Origin: a virus
IMG/VR virus record: IMGVR_UViG_3300048834_000393
Span: 1-44,199 of that record
Direction: 5' to 3' (one strand)
DNA: 44,199 nt
Of this stretch, positions 38,308 through 44,199 are shown piece after piece. The notes beneath the pieces are model-generated. The model was not told the DNA's origin and did not search any database. It saw only the letters and a list, made by a program, of their open reading frames with translations. The first letter of the stretch is position 1. Each line of letters begins with the position of its first letter. The position numbers and the translations under genes were made by a program.

Positions 38308-39953
38308 CAGAACAACTCGTCGTAGCCGACGACGGCCGGCTGGTGCTGGGGCTCGGGGGCCTGCTGCTGGGCGGCGGCAGGGCGGTACTTCTCCGGGTCA
38401 ATCTCGCCGGGCACCCGCCACCCGTTGGCCGCCACGCGGTCGATGACGCGGCGGGCGTCGTCGAATCCCCATGTGCCGACCTGCTGGAAGCCCTTGGACT
38501 CCAGGAAGCGGATCTGCTTCGGGGTGGCGAGACCGGCGCGCCGGCGCTCGGCGATGGACTGCAACAGCCGCTCGGCCTCGCCAGCGGTCTGGATCTCGTC
38601 GGGGAAGATTCCGTTGGTCTCCAGCCGCTTCTTCTGGTCCGGGGTCGGGGGGCCGGCCTCCCAGCCGAAGGACGGCTCGTAGGCGGCGAGGCCTTCGTCG
38701 TGGACGGAGTAGATGTACTGCACCGGGTCCACCAGTTTCCGCTTGCGGTTGCGCATGGCGGCAAGGCTACGGGCGAGCGCGGCCTCCCGCTCGGAGACCA
38801 CCTCGGACTCCGCCGACTTCTCCGCCTCGCCGATGTCCACGGGGCACCCGGCGGCGTTAATGGCCTCGGTCATCTTGTCGGCGACCATCTTATCGTGGGC
38901 AATGAGGCTGGCCGGGCGGCAGAGGTCGTGGCGCTCGGACATCCAGAGGAAGTCCAGCAGCAGCAGGTTCTTCTTCCCGGGGTGGATGCGGGTGCCCCTG
39001 CCGACAATCTGGCAGTAGAGGGACCGCACCTTCGTGGGGCGCAGGCAGACGACGCAATCGACGGGCGGGCAGTCCCAGCCCTCGGTGAGCAGCATGGAGT
39101 TGCACAGGACGTCGTAGCGGCCCTCGGCGAAGTCGGCGAGGATCTGCGCCCGGTCGGTGGACTGGCCGTTGACCTCGGCTGCGCGGAAGCCGCGCTCGGC
39201 CAGCAGCCCGCGGAACTTCTGCGACGTCGCGATCAGGGGCAGGAACACCACTGTGCGGCGGTCGCGGCAGTGCTGCGCCATCTCGTCGGCGATCTGTCCG
39301 AGGTACGGGTCGAGGGCGGAGCCCACCTCGTCAGCCTGGAAGTCGCCGCCGCGCACGCCCACCTGCGACAGGTCAATCTTGATGGGGATGGTCAGGGCCT
39401 GGATGGGGCACAGGTATCCGTCCTTGATGGCCTGCGGAAGGGTGTACTCATAGGCCAGCGAGTCGAAGTATTTGCCCAAGTCCTTCATGTCGCCGCGGTC
39501 GGGGGTGGCGGTGACGCCCAGCACGCGGGCCTCGGAGAAGTAGGCCAGCACCCGCTGGTACGAGTCGGCCAGCGCGTGGTGGGCCTCGTCCACAACGATG
39601 ACGTCGAAGTGGTCAGGCTTGAACCGGGCCAGCCGCTTCTCGCGCATAAGTGTCTGGACGCTGCCGACGACTACGCGGAAGAACTCGCCGACGCTGGTGT
39701 CCTCGCCCTTCTCACGAGCGCACCCAAGCCCGGTCGCTGCGGCGATCTTGTCGGCGGCCTGCGAGAGGAGTACCTCCCGGTGGGCGAGTATGAGGCAGCG
39801 GGCGCCCTGCGCCACCGCGTTGCAGACGACCTTGGCGAACAGGATGGTTTTGCCTGTGCCGGTGGGCATCACCACAAGGGTGCGCTGGCGGCCACTGTTC
39901 CACTCGCTTTCGACGGCGCTGGCCGCACTGAGTTGGTAGGGGCGCAGGTTCAT
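38307..39953 (-). CDS. Superfamily 2 DEAD/DEAH helicase, 548 aa
   Basis: ATP-dependent helicase for replication or recombination. The start is the ATG at 39953, overlapping the Dam gene stop; a longer frame to 40328 covers the Dam gene and is rejected. Motifs: Q/I region RPYQLSA, Walker A PTGTGKT (30-36), DEAH box 122-125 (VVDEAHH), TATPDR (148-153), and motif VI QIVGRGTRIHPGK. The C-terminal third is phage-specific, with a helix bundle ending ATPKQIRFLESKGF and a disordered Q/P-rich tail. It belongs to the group of small phage SF2 helicases (UvsW-like in overall motif order), though similarity in detail is not established. Confidence 0.92.
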   Translation of the reverse strand: MNLRPYQLSAASAVESEWNSGRQRTLVVMPTGTGKTILFAKVVCNAVAQGARCLILAHREVLLSQAADKIAAATGLGCAREKGEDTSVGEFFRVVVGSVQTLMREKRLARFKPDHFDVIVVDEAHHALADSYQRVLAYFSEARVLGVTATPDRGDMKDLGKYFDSLAYEYTLPQAIKDGYLCPIQALTIPIKIDLSQVGVRGGDFQADEVGSALDPYLGQIADEMAQHCRDRRTVVFLPLIATSQKFRGLLAERGFRAAEVNGQSTDRAQILADFAEGRYDVLCNSMLLTEGWDCPPVDCVVCLRPTKVRSLYCQIVGRGTRIHPGKKNLLLLDFLWMSERHDLCRPASLIAHDKMVADKMTEAINAAGCPVDIGEAEKSAESEVVSEREAALARSLAAMRNRKRKLVDPVQYIYSVHDEGLAAYEPSFGWEAGPPTPDQKKRLETNGIFPDEIQTAGEAERLLQSIAERRRAGLATPKQIRFLESKGFQQVGTWGFDDARRVIDRVAANGWRVPGEIDPEKYRPAAAQQQAPEPQHQPAVVGYDELF

Positions 39954-40489
39954 CGCATGGCCTCCTGTTGTTCTGGCTGCTTCCAATCCCACGTCCATAT
40001 GTGCGCGTGGGGTTGGTGCGGGTTGCGGCGGTAAACGTAGAGCCACGAGTCCCGCGTGTTCGTGAACCGCTTGCAACCCTCGGGCACGTCGAACTGCACG
40101 CGGGGGGACATGATCCGAATCTCGCTTGCGTGGCGAAACGCGAACTTCGCCCACTCCTGCGAACCGCCCGGAAGCCCAAGCACCGCGACTACCGCGTTGG
40201 GGTGGCTCTGCGCCTCGGCGTGGGCCTTGACGTGCCAGGGCAGCGCGTCGCGGAAGGGCGGGTTGCAGTAGGCGGGGCAGCCAAGATCCATCCAGCACCG
40301 ATCTGGGTCGAGCGCGTTTCGCCTGCACAGTACCTCGTGGTCAGGCCCAAGGTAATCTGGAACTTTGCGCGTTTGCTGCGTCGCGCACACGTCGATCTGG
40401 AAGCAAAACTCGGCGTCCAGCACGCGCCACAGGTCGGCGGGCGTGGCGAGATTCTGCTTTTCCTCGGGGGTCATCGGGCGGAGGGTCAT
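39950..40489 (-). CDS. Phage N6-adenine DNA methyltransferase (Dam type), 179 aa
   Basis: Methylates adenine in DNA. The sequence is that of the phage DNA N-6-adenine-methyltransferase family: TPADLWRVLDAEFCFQIDVCATQQTRKVPDYLGPDHEVL, then the catalytic NPPF (residues 76-79 in CPAYCNPPF), AWLKAHAEA-like helix (PWHVKAHAEAQ), GLPGGSQEWAKFAFRHASEIRIMSPRVQFD and a C-terminal basic end. ATG 40489 overlaps the HAD gene stop and its own stop overlaps the helicase start. It may protect phage DNA from restriction or alter host regulation. Confidence 0.93.
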   Translation of the reverse strand: MTLRPMTPEEKQNLATPADLWRVLDAEFCFQIDVCATQQTRKVPDYLGPDHEVLCRRNALDPDRCWMDLGCPAYCNPPFRDALPWHVKAHAEAQSHPNAVVAVLGLPGGSQEWAKFAFRHASEIRIMSPRVQFDVPEGCKRFTNTRDSWLYVYRRNPHQPHAHIWTWDWKQPEQQEAMR

Positions 40490-40872
40490 GACTGGCCCTC
40501 CGGTTTGTACGCCGCCGCGCTTCCGAACCTGCCGTGGCCCTTGAGTACCTCGATGTCCGGCCAGTAGCCCTCGAATCGGTAGGCGTTGTCGTCGATGATG
40601 ATGCCGGGGTGCTTCTCGGCGGTGACGTGTGGGTGCCATCCGTCGAAATGCTCACTGCACCAGTCCTCGATGGCCATGCGAATGCGGCCCTCGTTGTACG
40701 CGCTTCCGGGTTCCGACAACCGCGCCGTGAACACGATCACCTCAAACCCTGCGGCGAGCGCGTCGTTGATGAACTGCACCGCTTCCGGTGTCGGCTTGCC
40801 GTTGCACTCGAAACGGCTGGTGTAGGGTCCGGGGCACAGGGTGCCGTCGAAGTCTACTAGGATGCGGCTCAC
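40486..40872 (-). CDS. HAD-superfamily phosphatase/5'-nucleotidase-like protein, 128 aa
   Basis: Start is GTG 40872 (overlap with the previous stop, GTGA); a longer frame to 40989 is arginine-rich. Motif I is ILVDFDGTLC (both aspartates present), motif II VFTAR, the lysine-bearing motif is TAEKHPG and motif III is IIIDDNA. Overall length is that of small phage HAD phosphatases. These act on nucleotides or DNA ends; substrate here is unknown. It lies between an unknown gene and the Dam gene in the replication operon. Confidence 0.9.
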   Translation of the reverse strand: MSRILVDFDGTLCPGPYTSRFECNGKPTPEAVQFINDALAAGFEVIVFTARLSEPGSAYNEGRIRMAIEDWCSEHFDGWHPHVTAEKHPGIIIDDNAYRFEGYWPDIEVLKGHGRFGSAAAYKPEGQS

Positions 40873-41444
40873 TGGTTGGCCTCCGGGTTGGGGACGATGG
40901 TCCAGCCGTGCAGGCGACAATGCCGTGCAAGTCGCCGTTCTCGACGCAAATTCGCCATGTCTACGCGCATTCGGTTCATGGCAACCCATTGCTGTTTATG
41001 AGACTGTTTCCGAAGCCAGGCCAACACTTTTGGTTGATGGCTCTGGACCCCCGCGCGCAAAAAGTCTTTTGCGGTCTGGTCGGGACTGCGCTCATGCTTC
41101 CAGCCACGAGACCACCGCATGAAGTCCAGCGGTGCGCCGTCATGTCCGAACAAGATGTGCAGTGAGCCTTGGTCGAGGTGACCCGGACTGTCGAAGATCC
41201 CGTACACATAGCCCAGCCCAATCTCTATCCGCCAGGCGATTAGGTGCGGGCACCTCAAGTCCACGCGGGCCATCGGAATGGTCTTTCCGGGCTCCGGGAT
41301 TTTGTGCTCCCAATCGCCGGGGCCGAGAGCGTAGATTCCTTTGCATACGCTCCCAATCGTCTCCTTGGGCTCGTAGTCGCCCAACTCACACAGCCCCTGG
41401 GCGATTCTATCCAGTATGGAGGAAGCATCTGATGCCTCGCTCAC
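40869..41444 (-). CDS. Hypothetical protein, 191 aa
   Basis: The GTG at 41444 overlaps the preceding stop (GTGA). The first 50 residues are helical and acidic (SEASDASSILDRIAQGLCELGDYEPKETIGSVCKGIYALG). The middle has conserved-looking strands (PHLIAWRIEIGLGYVYGIFDSPGHLDQGSLHILFGHDGAPLDFMRW). The C-terminal 60 residues are basic and helical (KQSHKQQWVAMNRMRVDMANLRRERRLARHCRLHGWTIV). No recognised family. Basic helices suggest nucleic-acid contact, as expected in a replication operon. Confidence 0.7.
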   Translation of the reverse strand: MSEASDASSILDRIAQGLCELGDYEPKETIGSVCKGIYALGPGDWEHKIPEPGKTIPMARVDLRCPHLIAWRIEIGLGYVYGIFDSPGHLDQGSLHILFGHDGAPLDFMRWSRGWKHERSPDQTAKDFLRAGVQSHQPKVLAWLRKQSHKQQWVAMNRMRVDMANLRRERRLARHCRLHGWTIVPNPEANQ

Positions 41445-41623
41445 TGGTCCACCTCCGCCGCCACGCTGGCCTCTACCGCTGAGAACGCCGCCTCGATGTC
41501 CTCGCGCTCCTCCGGCGTGAGGCACCCCTTGCAGCACCGCTCCCAGCCGGGAGGCGTCGCAATGTGGAATAGAGTCTCGGCCTCGTTGCATCGCTGGCAA
41601 AGACCGCTGTCGCGTGTGCCCAT
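41441..41623 (-). CDS. Small zinc-ribbon protein, 60 aa (paralogue of 34583-34738)
   Basis: ATG 41623 has a GAGGAAAGGGAG site upstream. Pairs CQRC (near residue 9) and CKGC (near residue 31) are followed by LTPEEREDIEAAF, the same layout as the 51-aa peptide at 34583-34738. It overlaps, in another frame, the last 150 bases of the gene starting at 41844. Probably a metal-binding adaptor; function not known. Confidence 0.75.
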   Translation of the reverse strand: MGTRDSGLCQRCNEAETLFHIATPPGWERCCKGCLTPEEREDIEAAFSAVEASVAAEVDQ

Positions 41624-41844
41624 GCTCGCTCCCTTTCCTCTTGGCTGTTCACCAGTTGCCAGACCCTGCGCAGGTCCGACTGCAATGCTCCGAACTGACA
41701 CCTGCGGCGGGCCTGCGCATCGGCCTGTATCCCCCGCAGGAACAACTCCCGGTTGGTGACGTAGACGCCTGGGTGCAGGGTGAACGGTGCTTCGGGCAGG
41801 TCGGTTTGCCGAAGTCCCTGCACCCAGGCGAAAAGGTCTACCAT
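41473..41844 (-). CDS. Hypothetical protein, 123 aa, with overlapping 3' end
   Basis: The ATG at 41844 overlaps the DUF669 gene stop (ATGGTAG). The first 80 residues look natural (MVDLFAWVQGLRQTDLPEAPFTLHPGVYVTNRELFLRGIQADAQARRRCQFGALQSDLRRVWQLV). The last 45 are arginine/serine-rich because they overlap the zinc-ribbon gene at 41441-41623 in a different frame. Either both genes are translated from the overlap or the true end has been lost by a frameshift. Function unknown. Confidence 0.6.
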   Translation of the reverse strand: MVDLFAWVQGLRQTDLPEAPFTLHPGVYVTNRELFLRGIQADAQARRRCQFGALQSDLRRVWQLVNSQEERERAWAHATAVFASDATRPRLYSTLRRLPAGSGAARGASRRRSARTSRRRSQR

Positions 41845-42374
41845 CCGGTCGCCGGCAGGGCCTGCTGCTGGCCGGTGCCCCAGTTGAAGCCCTGCTGGTC
41901 GGTGGCGGCCGGCGCGCTGGCGGGCGGCGGCATCGCCGGGGCAAGGTGCGGCTCAAGGTAGCGGTCCACCTCGTTGAACACCTTGCCCTTGTGCGTGCCC
42001 TCGGTGACTTCGCGATGCTTCAACTGCACCTCGCCGGTCTTACCCTTGATCGCCATCCAGTTCATCGCCAGCGGCTGGCCGGATTTGCGGTCGCCGATGG
42101 CCGTGAAGAACTGGCAGAGTTTCCACTCAAAGTTCGAGTGCAGGATCAGATCGTCCTTGATGTCCACGATCTGACCGTCCGGCGAGCGCACCTCCATGTG
42201 GATGATGGCCTTCTTGCACGGCGGGGTCTTCGTGGACCCGGCGAACTGGCCGCGCTCGAAGTCCTTGACCCGGAACGGGTACTTGCCGGGGGGCAGCAGG
42301 ATGAACCCGCCACCTTCGTTGGGGTTGGGGATCGGCGCTTCGTCCCATCCGTAGGCGCGACCTTCACTCGACAT
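41838..42374 (-). CDS. DUF669-type protein (ssDNA-binding-like), 178 aa
   Basis: Start is ATG 42374 with AAGGAG eight bases upstream; a slightly longer frame begins at 42395. The sequence (GGGFILLPPGKYPFRVKDFERGQF...CKKAIIHMEVRSPDGQIVDIKDDLILHSNFEWKLCQFFTAIG) resembles the beta-barrel-like DUF669 proteins found beside phage AAA ATPases and proposed to act in recombination or as single-strand DNA-binding proteins. A disordered, Q/P/A-rich tail (PAATDQQGFNWGTGQQQALPATGW) follows, as in SSB-type proteins. It overlaps the ATPase gene stop by eleven bases. Confidence 0.82.
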   Translation of the reverse strand: MSSEGRAYGWDEAPIPNPNEGGGFILLPPGKYPFRVKDFERGQFAGSTKTPPCKKAIIHMEVRSPDGQIVDIKDDLILHSNFEWKLCQFFTAIGDRKSGQPLAMNWMAIKGKTGEVQLKHREVTEGTHKGKVFNEVDRYLEPHLAPAMPPPASAPAATDQQGFNWGTGQQQALPATGW

Positions 42375-43341
42375 GGTTGGACTCCTTGATTGCATTCTTG
42401 ACCTGCTCCCAGTGCGGCAGCAGCATCTTGTTGATGAAGTCGGCAGGCAGGTTGTCCACCTGCATCGTGGCTGGGAAGTAGCCGCGGGTGGCGATGACCG
42501 CGATCAGATCGGGGTCGCTCACGCCCGCCTGCTCCATGAGCCCCCGCAGTTGCACCAACTCGGGGCGCGTCGGTGCGGTGGCCGGTGCGGGCGACGTGGC
42601 TACGGGTGCCGCAGGCGCGGGGGCCTGCACCTGCGGCACGGGGAAGCAGTGCGCGATGGACGCGTAGTCCAGAGGTAGAGGCGAGGCGAGTTCGTGCCGG
42701 TTCTTGGCGTCCCAGCACGGGTGGTGCTGGGTGTGCATCACCCGCTTGCCACCGTCGGCCTTGTGCCGCTTGGTCTTTTCGTCGGTCTCCACGAAGATCT
42801 GGTAGTTGCAGAACAACACCATGTCGGCCCACTCCTTGACCATGGGCGCGGTCTTCTTCGCGAGTTTCAACTCCCAGCGGTCGTAGGCGCCGGTTTCCTC
42901 GGGGAGTTCAAACTTCCGGGTCTGCGCGTGCGCGGTGAGCACAACGTGCATGGGCACCTGGTTGAGCGCGTCGAGCAGGCGGCCGAAGTCCTCGGCGAGG
43001 TAGACGTATCCCTTGCCGTAGCCCATGCCCTCGATGCCGTCGCAGTTGTGCTTGGCGCACAGGTGGGCAATCGCCATGCGCTCGGCCCAGTCGGCCGTAT
43101 CGATCACCAGCGTGTGGAACCCCTGCGGGTTGCGCTGGATCTCGGAGACCATCTGGAGCAGCATGGTCCACGAGGTCGGCGTTGGGGTGCGGGCGACGTC
43201 CATGTGCGTCGTGCTGCCCTCGGTGTCGATGAACAGCGGGTTGGGGAACTGGGCGGCGAGGCTGGTCTTGCCGATGCCCTCCGGCCCGTAGATAACCACG
43301 CGCTGCGGCGCGGCCACCTTCCCCCGTGTGATGGACAGCAT
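42364..43341 (-). CDS. RecA-like AAA ATPase (phage nucleotide-binding protein, AAA_24 type), 325 aa
   Basis: Walker A is GPEGIGKTS (residues 19-27) right after VVIY, and Walker B is LVIDTADW near residue 80. Later HVVLTAHAQTRK and a basic end follow. This is the AAA_24 family, phage single-subunit ATPases usually next to DUF669 proteins and thought to help recombination or annealing. The C-terminal third contains a P/A-rich linker (PVPQVQAPAPAAPVATSPAPATAPTRPE) and a helical tail. It overlaps the SbcC-like gene by a TGATG junction and is followed by the DUF669 gene. Confidence 0.88.
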   Translation of the reverse strand: MLSITRGKVAAPQRVVIYGPEGIGKTSLAAQFPNPLFIDTEGSTTHMDVARTPTPTSWTMLLQMVSEIQRNPQGFHTLVIDTADWAERMAIAHLCAKHNCDGIEGMGYGKGYVYLAEDFGRLLDALNQVPMHVVLTAHAQTRKFELPEETGAYDRWELKLAKKTAPMVKEWADMVLFCNYQIFVETDEKTKRHKADGGKRVMHTQHHPCWDAKNRHELASPLPLDYASIAHCFPVPQVQAPAPAAPVATSPAPATAPTRPELVQLRGLMEQAGVSDPDLIAVIATRGYFPATMQVDNLPADFINKMLLPHWEQVKNAIKESNHVE

Positions 43342-44199
43342 CAGAACGTCTCCTTTCCGGCCCAGGCGTTCGCGGGCATGGGTGTCACGGTTTCAATGTA
43401 GGTCTTGCCAGCGGGCAGACCGTCCTCGATGATGATGGTGCACTCGTCCCCGGTGGAGACGCGGGTGGCGATGGCCTGCAACCCCTCGGCGTGCAGCCAC
43501 TGGTTGAACTGCTCGATGGTCGCGAGGTCGAACTGCTCCAGCTTATCGAGCAGCACGAAGCCGCACTTCGGGTTGAGACCGCGGACGATGGCGACACCCA
43601 CCCGCAACTGCTCGGACCCGGACATGCAGTCCCATGCCTTGCCGTTGTAGAGCAGCACGCCGTTCTCCACGGTGAGGCCGGGCAGCGGGAGGGCGGCACC
43701 TTCGAGCAGGGCCATGCGCTCGACGCGCACCGCGTCCACCTGCTCGTTCAGCGACTGGTACTGCGCACTGTGCTGCGCGGCCTCGTCGAGCGCCCGGGCC
43801 TTGGCCTGGTTGGCGGCGACCTGCTGGTTGATGGCCTCGATGTTCTCAAGGCTGGCCCGGATCTCCGCGTCGCTCTCGTCCTGCAATGCGTCGGCGGTCT
43901 TCTGCGCGGTGAGCAGGTCGTTGGTGAGTGCGGTCTCGTCGGCGCGCACACGGAGCAGGTCGGCCTGCATGCGGGTAATCTCCGCCTCCAGCGCGTCGCC
44001 CTTCTGCTTGGCGGCTACGAGGGCGCGCTGAATCTCGGAGACCTGCGACCGCAACTTCTGGTTCTCGGCGTTGCGCAACAGAATCTCCTGCTGTGCCTTG
44101 ATCAGGTCGCTGGCGGAGATGGGTTCGGCCGGGGCGTCGGGGTACTCGGGCAACTCTTGTGCGTGCTTGACCTTCGCCTCCTTGATGGGGTGGAAGGCG
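43341..44199 (-). CDS. SbcC/Rad50-like ATPase, C-terminal part (gene split by contig ends)
   Basis: Joined to 600-1 across the circle this gives a 443-residue protein. This part holds the coiled coil (AQQEILLRNAENQKLRSQVSEIQRALVAAKQKGDALEAEITRM... DEAAQHSAQYQSLNEQVD). The C-terminal ATPase lobe follows: SGSEQLRVGVAIVRGLN (signature motif) and CGFVLLDKLEQFD (Walker B and D-loop, with Lys-Leu where many family members have acidic residues). The protein is much shorter than bacterial SbcC, so the coil is reduced. No SbcD-like nuclease gene is nearby. It starts the core recombination cluster of the leftward operon. Confidence 0.88.
   Translation of the reverse strand, partial: AFHPIKEAKVKHAQELPEYPDAPAEPISASDLIKAQQEILLRNAENQKLRSQVSEIQRALVAAKQKGDALEAEITRMQADLLRVRADETALTNDLLTAQKTADALQDESDAEIRASLENIEAINQQVAANQAKARALDEAAQHSAQYQSLNEQVDAVRVERMALLEGAALPLPGLTVENGVLLYNGKAWDCMSGSEQLRVGVAIVRGLNPKCGFVLLDKLEQFDLATIEQFNQWLHAEGLQAIATRVSTGDECTIIIEDGLPAGKTYIETVTPMPANAWAGKETF
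44073..44199. repeat. Terminal direct repeat, right copy
   Basis: Identical to bases 1-127, within the same ATPase gene. See the left copy: assembly overlap of a circular genome. Confidence 0.93.

Noticed and set aside
39954-40328. N-terminal extension of the SF2 helicase
   Set aside because: It overlaps the Dam gene and lacks homology; the ATG at 39953 is coupled to the Dam stop.
1-44199. CRISPR arrays or insertion sequences
   Set aside because: No regularly spaced repeats of 25-40 bp with spacers and no transposase-like protein seen; the only tandem repeats are the 111-bp coding units and the attP phased pentamers.

Overview
The window looks like the complete genome of a temperate, podovirus-like bacteriophage with high GC content. 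The first 127 bases (1-127) recur exactly as the last 127 (44073-44199). That is what a circular molecule looks like when an assembler cuts it and leaves a k-mer-sized overlap, so the unique circle is 44072 bp and the gene at the cut (an SbcC-like ATPase) is split between the two ends. No host gene is present. The host can only be narrowed to a high-GC bacterium with canonical Shine-Dalgarno and sigma-70-type signals and a tRNA-Leu(CAA) gene, because the phage carries the 3' half of such a tRNA as its probable attachment site.

Layout. (1) 2.75 kb down to 1, continuing across the cut from 44.2 down to 33.3 kb, all leftward: one long early operon with nearly every gene overlapping the next. It starts with an XRE/Cro-type regulator and an excisionase-like HTH protein. 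After several small unknowns come an SbcC-like ATPase, a RecA-like AAA ATPase, a DUF669-type ssDNA-binding-like protein, a HAD phosphatase, a Dam methyltransferase, an SF2 helicase, a PriCT_2/AEP/RecA-type primase-helicase, a C5-cytosine methyltransferase and small zinc-ribbon proteins. (2) 2.78-2.95 kb: the genetic switch, with divergent promoters and a cluster of AAGCACA half-sites. To its right is a rightward regulator joining an XRE helix-turn-helix to a double zinc ribbon. (3) 3.4-3.7 kb: attP (tRNA-Leu 3' fragment with helically phased YCGGA repeats). (4) 3.7-7.0 kb, leftward: a small-gene operon ending in a tyrosine integrase. (5) 7.2-10.0 kb, rightward: an acidic protein, a RuvC-like resolvase, a zinc-ribbon peptide and a winged-helix protein, plus two structured non-coding regions (7.76-8.52 and 9.73-10.09 kb). 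(6) 10.1-33.3 kb, rightward late operon: large terminase, portal, FmdB-like protein, scaffold, major capsid, head-associated protein, two adaptors, a membrane peptide and lipoprotein, a large tail protein with a LamG-like domain, internal virion/ejection proteins (Q-rich, lytic transglycosylase, coiled coil, 1593-aa LPD38-like), GH108 endolysin and holin/spanin-like protein.

How it works together. No DNA polymerase gene was recognised, so the phage probably supplies primase, helicases and recombination ATPases and borrows the host polymerase. The same half-site, AAGCACA/TGTGCTT, lies inside or beside six of the seven promoters I can identify, suggesting that one phage repressor shuts down the genome from distributed operators. 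The most unusual features are this operator network, the XRE-zinc-ribbon regulator, the phased attP arms, the runs of perfect inverted repeats before the terminase gene and downstream of 7.76 kb, and a cytosine methyltransferase gene whose second reading frame is open over its whole length.
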